A stretch of 64,000 nt of DNA from DASZQY01 sp035548515 (GCA_035548515.1 DASZSW010000009.1:127135-191134), one strand, 5' to 3'. Counted from the stretch's first letter, positions 1 through 7,932 are shown. Translations and numbers: made by a program. Notes: a model not told the origin generated them from the letters alone.

Positions 1-738
1 GATGTTCAGCACCTCGGACGGATGGTTGATGCGGCGCCACGCGATGTCGGTGACGTGCAGCAGGCCGTCGATACCGCCAAGGTCGACGAACGCACCGTAG
101 TCGGTGATGTTCTTGACGACGCCGTCGATGATCTGGCCTTCCTCGAGGCTCTGGACGAGTTCCGAACGCTGCTCGGCGCGCGTCTCTTCCAGCACCGTGC
201 GGCGCGACACGACGATGTTGCCGCGGCGCTTGTCCATCTTGAGGATCTGGAACGGCTGCGGCGTGTGCATCAGCGGGGTGACGTCGCGCACCGGGCGGAT
301 GTCGACCTGCGAACGCGGCAGGAAGGCCACGGCGCCGTCGAGATCGACGGTGAAGCCGCCCTTCACCTGGTTGAAGATCACGCCGGTGACCTTCTCGTTC
401 TTGTTGAAGCTTTCCTCGAGCTTGACCCAGCTCTCTTCGCGGCGGGCCTTCTCGCGGGAGAGGACTGCCTCGCCGAGCGCGTTTTCGATGCGCTCCAGGT
501 AGACCTCGACTTCGTCGCCGACCTTCAGCTCGGACTCACGTCCGGGGGCGGCGAATTCCTTGAGCGCGACGCGCCCTTCCGTCTTCAGCCCGACATCGAT
601 GACCGCAAGGTCCTTTTCGATGGCGACGACGGTGCCCTTGACAACGCTGCCCTCCATGAGGGCATCGGCGGTGAAAACTTCGTTGAGGAGGGCGGTAAAA
701 TCTTCACGCGACGGGGTCGCGGTATTGGCTACTGGCAT
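1..738 (-). CDS. rpsA: 30S ribosomal protein S1, N-terminal part (3' end outside window)
   Basis: Ribosomal protein S1 binds mRNA leaders on the 30S subunit and helps initiation. The minus-strand frame is open from the ATG at 738 to the window edge (246 codons of about 560). It shows consecutive S1 (OB-fold) repeats: residues about 28-95 (VVKGTVVAIEKDLAVIDVG), about 110-170 (VTGVIFNQVKGGFTVDLDG) and the start of a third (IIDGVVKNITDYGAFVDLGG). The protein starts MPVANTATPS, usual for alphaproteobacterial S1. It lies downstream of aroA-cmk, the conserved alphaproteobacterial order, but with a 240-base gap that holds its own promoter and a long leader. Identification is secure; only the C-terminal half is missing. 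Confidence 0.96.
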   Translation of the reverse strand, partial: MPVANTATPSREDFTALLNEVFTADALMEGSVVKGTVVAIEKDLAVIDVGLKTEGRVALKEFAAPGRESELKVGDEVEVYLERIENALGEAVLSREKARREESWVKLEESFNKNEKVTGVIFNQVKGGFTVDLDGAVAFLPRSQVDIRPVRDVTPLMHTPQPFQILKMDKRRGNIVVSRRTVLEETRAEQRSELVQSLEEGQIIDGVVKNITDYGAFVDLGGIDGLLHVTDIAWRRINHPSEVLNI

Positions 739-941
739 TCTCACTCCTGTTACGCCGGCTGTGCCGTCCGGCGGTTGGCGTTGATCGAAGCCTCACCCGA
801 AACCCTGCCCGAAAGGGTGCCCGCGCTTCATGGCGGTGCGGCACGATCGGGTCTCGAAAGTGAGGCGAAGTCTTGTTCCCCCGCCAAAGGCGGAAAGGCG
901 GCAACCGACAATGTCGGCAAATCCGCGCTGGAACCGGCGTT

Positions 942-970
942 TCTATAGCGATGTCGGGTTGACCCGGCAA
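942..970 (-). promoter_or_regulatory. sigma-70 type promoter for rpsA
   Basis: On the minus strand a -35 box TTGCCG (970-965) and a -10 box TATAGA (947-942) are separated by exactly 17 bases. It lies in the cmk-rpsA gap. A start near 935 would give a leader of nearly 200 nt before the rpsA ATG, long enough for autogenous control by S1 as known in other bacteria (inference). Confidence 0.55.
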
Positions 971-978
971 GGCTTAGC

Positions 979-1608
979 TCAGCGGTCGGCCTTGGCCTTC
1001 TCGACGATGGCGATGGCCGCCTGAAACGCTTGCTCCGGGTTCATATGGGAGGTGTCGAGCAAAAATGCATCGGGCGCCTGCGCCAGAGGCGCGGTTCTGC
1101 GTCCCGCGTCCCGCTCGTCCCGCTCCTTGATCTCGGAGAGGATGGTCCGGTAGCGGACGTTGCGGCCCTTGTTGAGCAACTCGTCAGTCCGCCGCCGGGC
1201 GCGCACCTCCGGGCTGGCCGTGACGTAAATCTTCACGTCGGCGTTCGGCGCGATCACGGTGCCGATATCACGCCCGTCGAGCACCGCCCCGCCGGTCTGG
1301 TTAGCGAAATCGCGCTGGAATTTGAGCAGCGCCGCCCTCACCCCCGCGTGCACGCTCACCCGCGATGCGATCTCGCCCGCCTCGCGCCCGCGAAGGTTCG
1401 GATCGGCCAGCGCCGCGGGATCGATGTTGAGCGCGACGATGGAGGCTGCGGCTGCATCGTCCGGATCGTCGCCACGCTCGATGACCAGCCTGCCGACGAG
1501 GCGGTACAGCAGACCCGTGTCGAGGTACGGCAGCTTGTAGTAATTCGCCAGGCGCTGGGCGAGCGTGCCCTTGCCGGCCGCCGCGGGACCGTCGATTGCG
1601 ATGATCAC
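979..1608 (-). CDS. cmk: cytidylate kinase
   Basis: Cytidylate kinase phosphorylates CMP and dCMP with ATP in cytosolic pyrimidine nucleotide recycling. The P-loop is at the N-terminus (IAIDGPAAAGKGT), followed by the Cmk signature YLDTGLLYR, the DGRDIGT motif and the LID-like arginine-rich region (RARRRTDEL). I place the start at GTG 1608, one base after the aroA stop, giving 209 aa with the usual MIIAIDGP-like beginning; a TTG at 1644 would add 12 residues inside aroA and has no better ribosome-binding site. The tight aroA-cmk junction indicates translational coupling. Confidence 0.93.
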   Translation of the reverse strand: MIIAIDGPAAAGKGTLAQRLANYYKLPYLDTGLLYRLVGRLVIERGDDPDDAAAASIVALNIDPAALADPNLRGREAGEIASRVSVHAGVRAALLKFQRDFANQTGGAVLDGRDIGTVIAPNADVKIYVTASPEVRARRRTDELLNKGRNVRYRTILSEIKERDERDAGRRTAPLAQAPDAFLLDTSHMNPEQAFQAAIAIVEKAKADR

Positions 1609-1609
1609 G

Positions 1610-2959
1610 TCAGGTGTCGTCCGGATCAGCGAAGCTTGCGCCAAGGCCCGTCATCAGGCTGCGGAACGCCGGGTAGCTGGTCGCGATCGGCCGTGCATCG
1701 TCCACCGTCACGGGCTTCTCGCTCGCCATGCCAAGTACCAGGAACGACATCGCGATGCGGTGGTCGAGATGCGTGGCGACCGTGCCACCGCCCTCGACCT
1801 TCGCGGCGCCGTGCACGGTCAGCGACTCGGGCGTGTCCTCGGCCGTAACGCCGTTGGCGCGCAGCCCGGCCAGCACTGTCGCAACGCGATCGGATTCCTT
1901 CACGCGCATCTCGCCGATCCCCTGCATCAGCGTGTCGCCCTCGGCAAACGCCGCGGCAATAGCGAGGATCGGGTACTCGTCGATCATCGACGGCGCGCGC
2001 GATGCCGGCACGGCGATTCCCTTGAGCCGGCTCGCCCGCACATGGATGTCGCCGACTTCCTCGCCGCCGACGGTGCGACGATTCTCGATCGCGATGTCGC
2101 CGCCCATCTCGATAAGTGTATCGAAAAGCCCCGTGCGCGTCGGGTTGAGCATCACGTTCTCGACGGTGACGTCAGAGCCCTCGACGATCAGCGCCGCCAC
2201 CACGGTGAAAGCCGCCGAAGACGGATCGCTGGGCACGACGATGGCCTGCGGCTTCAGGGCCTGGCCGCCCTCCAGCTTGATTACCCGGTTGTTGTCGGCG
2301 TCGGTCTCGATCTCGATCGCCGCGCCGAATGCTGTGAGCATCCGCTCGGTGTGATCGCGCGTCGCGGTCGGCTCGATGATCGTCGTCAGCCCCTGCGCGT
2401 TGAGCGCGGCGAGCAGCACCGCCGACTTCACCTGCGCCGACGGCACAGTCAGGCGAAAATCGATCGGGATCAGCGCGTCTGGACCCTTGATCGTCGCCGG
2501 CAGCTTGTCGCTGGCGCGCGCCAATACCTGCACACCCATGCGGCGCAGCGGGTCGAACACACGTCCCATCGGCCGCTTCACCAGCGAGCCATCGCCCGTG
2601 AAGGTCGTCGCGAACGAATGGCTCCCCGCGATGCCCATCGCCAGCCGCACGCCGGTGCCGGCGTTGCCGTAATCGATGACATGGTCGGGCTCCAGCAGCC
2701 CGCCGACGCCCACGCCCTGCACGCGCCATGTGCCGGTACCGGTACGCGTGACGGTGGCTCCGAAGGCGCGCATGGCCTCCGCTGTCGCCAATACGTCTTC
2801 GCCCTCCAGTAGGCCCTCGATCGCGGTCTCGCCGACGGTCATGGCGCCCAGCATGATGGCACGATGCGAAATCGACTTATCGCCCGGCGGCCGGATAGTC
2901 CCGTTGAGCGGACCGGATCGCTTGGCGCGAAGCGGCCTCGCGGCGTCCTCAGTTGGCAT
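1610..2959 (-). CDS. aroA: 3-phosphoshikimate 1-carboxyvinyltransferase (EPSP synthase, class II type)
   Basis: Catalyses the sixth shikimate-pathway step, joining phosphoenolpyruvate to shikimate-3-phosphate in the cytosol. The four motifs used to define class II enzymes are visible: GDKS near residue 26, SAQVK, RDHTE and NPTRTG. The overall sequence closely resembles the Agrobacterium CP4 enzyme (for example RAPSMIDEYPILA and THLDHRIAMSFLV). Start chosen at ATG 2959 (449 aa, CP4 is 455) with GGAG about 10 bases upstream; an upstream ATG at 3019 would add 20 unconserved residues. The loop GNAGTGVRL carries Gly where CP4 has Ala100. It heads the aroA-cmk operon. Confidence 0.95.
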   Translation of the reverse strand: MPTEDAARPLRAKRSGPLNGTIRPPGDKSISHRAIMLGAMTVGETAIEGLLEGEDVLATAEAMRAFGATVTRTGTGTWRVQGVGVGGLLEPDHVIDYGNAGTGVRLAMGIAGSHSFATTFTGDGSLVKRPMGRVFDPLRRMGVQVLARASDKLPATIKGPDALIPIDFRLTVPSAQVKSAVLLAALNAQGLTTIIEPTATRDHTERMLTAFGAAIEIETDADNNRVIKLEGGQALKPQAIVVPSDPSSAAFTVVAALIVEGSDVTVENVMLNPTRTGLFDTLIEMGGDIAIENRRTVGGEEVGDIHVRASRLKGIAVPASRAPSMIDEYPILAIAAAFAEGDTLMQGIGEMRVKESDRVATVLAGLRANGVTAEDTPESLTVHGAAKVEGGGTVATHLDHRIAMSFLVLGMASEKPVTVDDARPIATSYPAFRSLMTGLGASFADPDDT

Positions 2960-3078
2960 GTCGGATATCGGCTCCGCTTGGTCAGCTTGCGGGTTGCTCG
3001 GGTGTCGTCCCGATAGCACAGCCCCGGCGGGCCGTCACGGCCGACGGATGCCCTCAAAAAGGCCTGTGCGAAATGCTT

Positions 3079-3107
3079 TTGACACCAAAGGGCGAGCGGA
3101 CTATGGG
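3079..3107 (+). promoter_or_regulatory. sigma-70 type promoter for the FYDLN_acid gene
   Basis: A consensus -35 TTGACA (3079-3084) is followed after 17 bases by TATGGG (3102-3107). It points at the GTG start at 3142, 30 bases downstream, in the divergent gap shared with aroA. Confidence 0.6.
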
Positions 3108-3141
3108 AGGCCGCTCAACCGCCCGGGGAACGAGGCAAACC

Positions 3142-3528
3142 GTGACGAAAGCAGAGCTCGGCACCAAGCGTGTCTGTCCGAATTGCGGCACGAGGTACTA
3201 CGACCTCAACCGCAGTCCGATCATCTGCCCGCACTGCGGGACCAAATTCGAGGTAGCGCCGACCACGCGTCGGGCCGCCGCCCCGCCGCCGAAGCCGGTC
3301 GCCGAACCTGAGGTCGAGGCCGAGAAGGAAGAGGTCGAGACCGTCTCCCTGGAGGAGGCCGATGACGAGGCCGCGGAAAGCGGCCAGGTCAAGACCGAGC
3401 CCGGCGAAGACGACGAGGAGATCGACGACGACAAGGAGGGTGATGACGACACCTTCCTTGAGGAAGACGACGAGGACGATGAGGACGTCGAAGATATCGT
3501 CGGCGACGTCGACGACGAGGAGCAGTAG
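3142..3528 (+). CDS. FYDLN_acid (TIGR02300) family acidic zinc-ribbon protein
   Basis: Function unknown; the family is almost confined to alphaproteobacteria. The N-terminus has two CxxC pairs, KRVCPNCGTRYYDLN then IICPHCGTKFE, forming a probable four-cysteine zinc ribbon. The rest of the 128 aa is a low-complexity Asp/Glu-rich tail (for example DDEEIDDDKEGDDD), probably disordered. GTG start at 3142 chosen because GAGG sits 6 bases upstream and family members begin just before the ELGTKR segment; the frame is open further upstream but that part is not family-like. It is monocistronic, followed by tRNA-Ala. Confidence 0.88.
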   Translation: MTKAELGTKRVCPNCGTRYYDLNRSPIICPHCGTKFEVAPTTRRAAAPPPKPVAEPEVEAEKEEVETVSLEEADDEAAESGQVKTEPGEDDEEIDDDKEGDDDTFLEEDDEDDEDVEDIVGDVDDEEQ

Positions 3529-3543
3529 GCTTGATCCTCAAAG

Positions 3544-3567
3544 GGGCGCGGAATATGGTCCGCGCCC
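3544..3567 (+). terminator. possible terminator hairpin after the FYDLN gene
   Basis: A perfect 9-bp stem GGGCGCGGA (3544-3552) / TCCGCGCCC (3559-3567) with a 6-base loop lies 16 bases after the stop codon. There is no U-tract, so it may be only an mRNA-stabilising hairpin. Confidence 0.35.
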
Positions 3568-3607
3568 GCTGCCGGGGCCTTAACACCCGGTGGAATTTCC
3601 CAAGGTA

Positions 3608-3683
3608 GGGGCCATAGCTCAGCTGGGAGAGCGCCTGCATGGCATGCAGGAGGTCAGCGGTTCGATCCCGCTTGGCTCCACCA
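3608..3683 (+). tRNA. tRNA-Ala (anticodon GGC)
   Basis: A 76-base cloverleaf: acceptor GGGGCCA (3608-3614) pairs with TGGCTCC (3673-3679, one G-U pair); anticodon stem CCTGC/GCAGG holds the loop ATGGCAT with anticodon GGC; T-loop GGTTCGATCC is present. The CCA end is encoded (3681-3683). It stands alone between the FYDLN gene and the convergent SET-like gene. Confidence 0.97.
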
Positions 3684-3721
3684 AATCTTCGGCTTTGGAT
3701 GCGGTCGCCGCCTGCGGCGCG

Positions 3722-4738
3722 CTATTGCAAGCTGACCATGTTCAATGATTCGATCTGCAGCCGGCACACCTTGCGGATTGTTTGCGCCGCCGGTCCGTCG
3801 CTGCCCTCGACCGTGGACATCAGCTCGAAGAATCGCTGGCGGTTGTAGAACAGCAGCCCTTCGAAAAACTCCAGAGTACCGCGCCCCAGGTGCTGGCCGA
3901 GCGTCTCTTTGAAATACTTGAACGGCAGCCGCGGATCATTGCGGTCGGCAAGCACGATGAAGCTCAGGTCGATCTTGCCGCTTGTCCTGGTCATCACGGG
4001 CAGCGGAATTGGCGCCGGCGTCGATTGACGCGCGTTGGTATCGATCCCGACGTGAATCTTGAGACCCAGCCGTTTATCCGAAACGTCGAACGGAAGGCTG
4101 AACGCGAAGCGTTCAATACTGGGAAAGCGGTACATGCGGAAAATCTGGAAGGTGTCGGCGGTGCGATAGCGCCAGGCGATCTCGCCGGCGAACCGGCCGT
4201 TGAGCGTCAGGCCGTCCGTGCCGGCGGAGAGTCTGGTTCCGTTTCCATCGTGATTGGTGAATTCCATCAGCGGCGCCAGCACCTGCCGGCCTTCGTAGGT
4301 GAACCGCCGCGCGTCGAGAAAATGGCGCATCAGGAAAGCATCGCTGATGGGCTCGAACCAGTGGCCAAGGTCGAGCCCGGTCGACAGCAGCGTCTTAGCC
4401 TGTGTCGGCAGCGCTTGTAGTCCGGTGAAGAATTCCTCGACGGACGAGCGTCCGCCGTCCGACCATGAAGTAAAGCGGTGATACGCCTCGAAGAACGCTC
4501 GCGCCTCGGCGCTCGCTCGGGTTTCCGGCGCCAGTTTCAGCTGGCCGTTCTCGACGCGCACGTCATCCGCGTCGATCAGCATGAAGTTCGGAACGTGAAT
4601 GCGCGAATCGCGTTGCCGATCGATCGAGACCAGGCTGCGATAGCCGTTCTCTGACCTGATGGTGATGTTTTCCAGTACGCCGCCCAGAGACCGGAACCAG
4701 GCGACAAGGTTATCCCAGCTCTCGATCGACGTATTCAT
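3722..4738 (-). CDS. SET-domain-like (LSMT/SETD3-type) protein, function unknown
   Basis: A 338-aa protein with no signal peptide or membrane segment. By eye it follows the layout of the Rubisco LSMT/SETD3 branch of SET methyltransferases: N-terminal half resembling 'W-x-GG ... G-x-R-L-V ... VP-x-x-x-LI' (SWDNLVAWFRSLGG; GYRSLV; HVPNFMLID), an inserted helical section (residues about 85-160), then LAPLMEFTNHD, matching the conserved 'P-x-D-x-x-NH' segment, and GEIAWRYRTADTFQIFRMY, like the 'GEE-x-x-x-SYG ... YGF' segment. The C-terminal third could be the substrate-binding helical domain. ATG 4738 chosen: GGAGG lies 9 bases upstream; an open frame extends further but is not protein-like. Methyltransferase activity is inference; the family call is moderate. 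Confidence 0.5.
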   Translation of the reverse strand: MNTSIESWDNLVAWFRSLGGVLENITIRSENGYRSLVSIDRQRDSRIHVPNFMLIDADDVRVENGQLKLAPETRASAEARAFFEAYHRFTSWSDGGRSSVEEFFTGLQALPTQAKTLLSTGLDLGHWFEPISDAFLMRHFLDARRFTYEGRQVLAPLMEFTNHDGNGTRLSAGTDGLTLNGRFAGEIAWRYRTADTFQIFRMYRFPSIERFAFSLPFDVSDKRLGLKIHVGIDTNARQSTPAPIPLPVMTRTSGKIDLSFIVLADRNDPRLPFKYFKETLGQHLGRGTLEFFEGLLFYNRQRFFELMSTVEGSDGPAAQTIRKVCRLQIESLNMVSLQ

Positions 4739-4814
4739 TCGGCACGACCTCCGCCTGCGCGCGACGATCGACAACAGCACAGCAGGCTTGCGTACGCCAC
4801 CGCGGCCCGGACAA

Positions 4815-4849
4815 CAAAAAGGCCGCAGAGGAATACCCTCCGCGGCCTT
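4815..4849 (-). terminator. Rho-independent terminator of the outer-membrane protein gene
   Basis: On the minus strand GGCCGCGGAGGG-TATT-CCTCTGCGGCC (4847-4821) forms a strong stem followed by TTTTT (4820-4816), 18 bases past the stop codon at 4866. Confidence 0.85.
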
Positions 4850-4865
4850 CAATGATGATGAGCGA

Positions 4866-5582
4866 TTAGAAGCGGTGATCGAGCGAAAGCTTGACCGTCT
4901 GGCTGCTGAAATCGTGGAAGTTGATGGCGGCGGTATCCGGATCATCGAACACCGGCGTCATGAAGCCGTTGGAGTACTTGCTGACCCGGTATTCCGTCTT
5001 CAGGGACCATCCGTTGCTGATGATCGTTTCGATACCGGCGCCAAGGTAGTAGCCCGACAGTGTCAAGTTGCCGTCGTAAGCCTTGGCTGTCGCCGCGTCG
5101 TCGAACGCGGTGATGTGGGCCGACGCGCCGGCGTAGCCCGCCGCGCCATAGAGCAGCGTCGTGTCGGTCAGGAGCCCGCCGAGGCGGACGCCAATGCCCC
5201 ACTGTGTTCCGATGTCGCTGGTCATGCGCTGGTGGTGGTCGGGATCCTTCCCCCAGATCTCCGTGTCGTGGGAGAAAGCGAAGTCGAAGTTCGCCGTCGC
5301 GCCGAACACCATCCGCCCGGCCTGGAAGTCATAACCTCCATCGACCGACCCGGCGAAGTTGGTGGCGGAGAAATCATTGGTGCCGTCAACCGTCGACGGG
5401 ACCCATACGAAATCCGCAGTGCTCTTGTTGATCGCCGCAGCAGTGCCGAAGCCGGCATAGAAGCCGGTCCAGGCCGGCACCACCGGCGCCCCGAGACTCG
5501 CCGCGCCGGCAGTCCCTGTGGAAAGTGCGCCCGCAATCACCAACGCTGACACAGCGGCCAGCAGTTCACTACGCGCAGTCAT
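4866..5582 (-). CDS. outer membrane beta-barrel protein (Omp25/opacity-like)
   Basis: A 238-aa porin-like small barrel. A cleavable signal peptide covers residues 1-27 (MTARSELLAAVSALVIAGAL ... GTAGA), followed by the rhizobial Omp25-type opening WTGFYAGFG, alternating strands (GGYDFQAGRMVFGATANFDF; WSLKTEYRVSKYS) and the terminal Phe (VKLSLDHRF) needed for BAM-dependent insertion. The ATG at 5582 has GGAGG 6 bases upstream; an in-frame start at 5657 is rejected because it would bury the signal peptide. Monocistronic, with its own terminator. Likely role: envelope integrity or structural barrel; no transport substrate can be inferred. Confidence 0.8.
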   Translation of the reverse strand: MTARSELLAAVSALVIAGALSTGTAGAASLGAPVVPAWTGFYAGFGTAAAINKSTADFVWVPSTVDGTNDFSATNFAGSVDGGYDFQAGRMVFGATANFDFAFSHDTEIWGKDPDHHQRMTSDIGTQWGIGVRLGGLLTDTTLLYGAAGYAGASAHITAFDDAATAKAYDGNLTLSGYYLGAGIETIISNGWSLKTEYRVSKYSNGFMTPVFDDPDTAAINFHDFSSQTVKLSLDHRF

Positions 5583-5601
5583 GAGTGGCCTCCAGAGCAA
5601 T

Positions 5602-5644
5602 ACCGTTAACGGTCGGTAACCGCCGGCAGATTCGCCGCGAATCC
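5602..5644. promoter_or_regulatory. two palindromes upstream of the outer-membrane protein gene
   Basis: The 12-base palindrome ACCGTTAACGGT (5602-5613) and the inverted repeat GATTCG-CCG-CGAATC (5630-5644) lie 20-62 bases before the start codon. The second contains both GATTC and GAATC, sites of the CcrM (GANTC) methylase type. Either could be an operator; no clear -35/-10 pair was found in this 237-base gap. Confidence 0.3.
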
Positions 5645-5819
5645 GCGTATCCGGCACGGTAAGTCCGAAGTGAGATCGGAATAATTAACGACGAAGCGAG
5701 CAGCCGATAGGTAGGAAGGCCTCGTGCGCGAAAAACTACTTACGTGGCAAAAATATCGCGCGAGGGTCATCTGGCAATCGCCAAGTAACCCACGCGAGGC
5801 GAAGTAAATCGGTCGATGC

Positions 5820-6227
5820 TTAGTTGCTCGCCTCCGGCGTAAAGTTCAGCGCCACGCCGTTGATGCAATAGCGCAGGTAGGTCGGCGCCGGGCCGTCCTC
5901 GAAGACATGCCCCAGATGGCTGCCGCAGTTGGCGCAGTGGCACTCTGTCCGCACCATGCCGTAGCTCCGGTCCACGCTTGTCTCCACCGCGCCATCAATC
6001 GGATCGTTGAAGCTCGGCCAGCCGGTGCCGCTTTCGAACTTCACCTTGGAGCGGAACAACGGCTGCCCGCATCCGGCGCAGGAGAACGTGCCGGCGCGCT
6101 TTTCATGCAGCAGCGCACAGGTGCCCGGCCGCTCGGTCCCGTGTTCCCGCATGATCTGGTACTGCTCGGCGGTCAGCGCCTTGCGCCACTCGGCATCTGT
6201 CCGGTGGAAGGGGAACTGCTTCTCCAT
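5820..6227 (-). CDS. msrB: peptide-methionine (R)-S-oxide reductase MsrB
   Basis: Repairs oxidised proteins by reducing methionine-R-sulfoxide. The 135-aa protein has the zinc-binding CxxC pairs C50-C53 (CAGC) and C98-C101 (CANC), the SGTGWPSF substrate loop and the catalytic Cys121 in LRYCINGVAL. No signal peptide, so cytosolic. ATG 6227 is preceded by GGGAG about 9 bases upstream; an in-frame start at 6272 would add 15 unconserved residues. It stands alone between two barrel genes. Confidence 0.95.
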   Translation of the reverse strand: MEKQFPFHRTDAEWRKALTAEQYQIMREHGTERPGTCALLHEKRAGTFSCAGCGQPLFRSKVKFESGTGWPSFNDPIDGAVETSVDRSYGMVRTECHCANCGSHLGHVFEDGPAPTYLRYCINGVALNFTPEASN

Positions 6228-6365
6228 TCTTCTTATCTCCCTCTGCTGTAAGCGATATGTAAGCATTGACATATCGGAGCGGCAGGGCGCGCACGTCTTT
6301 GTGTTCTCTTAACCATAGCGCAAGCCTTTTCGCCGAAGATTGGGACAGCCGAAATGGAGGTTCCC

Positions 6366-6956
6366 ATGTCGCTGCGCGCTGCCGCCGCTGCCCTTGGCCT
6401 TGCTCTGTCGTCTACCGCCGCGTTTGCCGCGGGGCCCGGCATGGTTCCGGGTGCCTACGTTGGTGTCAACGCCGGGATCGGAGCCACCAACTTCGTCGAC
6501 GAGGTCTACAGCTACTATGGCGGCATGGCCAACGGCGCCAGCGTCGGCGCACAGATCGGCTACAACCTCGCGGTCGGTTCGCTGATCGTCGGCGTCGAGG
6601 CCGACGGCAGCTGGAACGCCCAATCCGGCCCCTCGCAATGGTCTTCAACCTACTACACTGATTGGCAAGCCTCGCTCCGTGGCCGCCTTGGCTGGAATGC
6701 GGGTTACTTCTCGCCGTACATAACCGCGGGCGTGGCGACAGGCTCAGTACGCATGGTCTACGCCGGCGACACCTATGGCTTCACGCCGGTCGGCTGGACT
6801 GTTGGCCTCGGCGGAGAGATGGCGCTGAACCAGAAGACAAGCGTCCGGCTTGAACTCCGCCACACCGATTTCGGCACGCAGCCCTACGACACCTACTTGG
6901 AACACGTCACCGACGATTCAGTTCGGCTCGGGTTCAACTTCCGCCTGGGGTCGTGA
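6366..6956 (+). CDS. outer membrane beta-barrel protein
   Basis: A 196-aa secreted barrel: signal peptide MSLRAAAAALGLALSSTAAFA, then YVGVNAGIG, repeated amphipathic strands (GASVGAQIGYNLAVGSLIVG; WQASLRGRLGWNAGYFSPYI; TSVRLELRHTDFG) and an end in VRLGFNFRLGS. This resembles the Omp25/porin-family barrels of Hyphomicrobiales but is shorter than the neighbour at 4866-5582. ATG 6366 chosen over ATG 6354 because GGAGG sits 5 bases upstream of it and inside the shorter option. Function beyond an envelope barrel is unknown. Confidence 0.75.
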   Translation: MSLRAAAAALGLALSSTAAFAAGPGMVPGAYVGVNAGIGATNFVDEVYSYYGGMANGASVGAQIGYNLAVGSLIVGVEADGSWNAQSGPSQWSSTYYTDWQASLRGRLGWNAGYFSPYITAGVATGSVRMVYAGDTYGFTPVGWTVGLGGEMALNQKTSVRLELRHTDFGTQPYDTYLEHVTDDSVRLGFNFRLGS

Positions 6957-7077
6957 CGCTCACGCAGCGGTGAGCGCACGTTACGCGCCGCTGACGTTGC
7001 CGCCACCGAATCTTGATTGGCGCCCTGAAACTTTCGCTGGCAATCAGTCGTAGCTGAGCCTTGCAGGCGAGGGTGCG

Positions 7078-7932
7078 ATGACGGCCACGGCAGAAATGGA
7101 GAAGGGTGACAGGCCGCTGCCCGGCGGGCGCGTCCTCGTGCGCCGTCACTCCTTGCTGGTGCGTGTCACGCACTGGATAAACGTCGTCTGCATCCTGTTC
7201 CTGCTGATGAGCGGGCTGCAGATTTTCAACGCAACGCCCGCCCTCTACATCGGCCACTTCTCCGATTTCGATCATCCGATCGCCAGTTTCGGCGCTAAGA
7301 ACACGCCGGACGGCCCGGCGGGCGAGACGATGCTGTTCGGCATCCACTTCAACACCACCGGCTTCCTCGGCCTCTCGGTCGACAACAACCAGTGGCAGGT
7401 GCGCGCCTTCCCGTCGTGGGCTACGATCCCGAGCTACCAGGACCTTGCGACAGGGCGCCGCTGGCATTTCTTCTTCGCCTGGCTCTTCGCAATCAACGGC
7501 GCGATCTATCTCATCGCCAATCTCTGGAACCGCCATATCTGGCGCGACATGGTGCCGAGCCTCGCCGATTTACGCGCCCTCCCGCGCACCTTCGTCGAGC
7601 ACGTCAAGCTGCACTTCGACCATGTGCGCGAATACAATCCGCTCCAGAAGCTCGCCTACCTCGGCATCCTGGTCGTGCTGGTCGTCATCGTCGTTGCCGG
7701 CATGACGATGTCGCCGGGTCTCGATACCGCCTTCCCGTGGCTGGTCGAATTATTCCACGGCCGCCAGACCGCCCGCACGGTCCACTTCGTCGCCGCCACG
7801 CTTATCGTCCTGTTTGTCATCGTCCACGTCGCGATGGTTCTTGTGTCCGGTGTCTGGAATAACCTCCGCTCCATGATCACGGGCCGCTACGCCATCCGCG
7901 CCGAAAGCCGCACGGAGGTCAGCCATGACTAA
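7078..7932 (+). CDS. cytochrome b/b6 domain membrane protein (b561-like)
   Basis: A 284-aa di-haem b-type cytochrome subunit that should pass electrons between the quinone pool and a periplasmic partner. Transmembrane segments are visible near residues 24-44 (VTHWINVVCILFLLMSGLQI), 128-146 (WHFFFAWLFAINGAIYLIAN), 190-211 and 238-260, with candidate haem histidines in RVTHWIN, RRWHFFF and VHFVAATLIVLFVIVHVAM. It overlaps the next gene by 8 bases, so the two are a translationally coupled pair: membrane cytochrome plus molybdopterin enzyme. Related to thiosulfate reductase or hydrogenase cytochrome b subunits, but the redox partner defines the role here. Confidence 0.82.
   Translation: MTATAEMEKGDRPLPGGRVLVRRHSLLVRVTHWINVVCILFLLMSGLQIFNATPALYIGHFSDFDHPIASFGAKNTPDGPAGETMLFGIHFNTTGFLGLSVDNNQWQVRAFPSWATIPSYQDLATGRRWHFFFAWLFAINGAIYLIANLWNRHIWRDMVPSLADLRALPRTFVEHVKLHFDHVREYNPLQKLAYLGILVVLVVIVVAGMTMSPGLDTAFPWLVELFHGRQTARTVHFVAATLIVLFVIVHVAMVLVSGVWNNLRSMITGRYAIRAESRTEVSHD

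Noticed and set aside
1565..2812. Long plus-strand reading opposite aroA (415 codons)
   Set aside because: It mirrors the codon positions of aroA on the other strand in GC-rich DNA, has an Arg/His-rich composition and no domain.
5700..5819. Possible small RNA or promoter between the barrel gene and msrB
   Set aside because: AT-richer than surroundings but no terminator or convincing -35/-10 pair.
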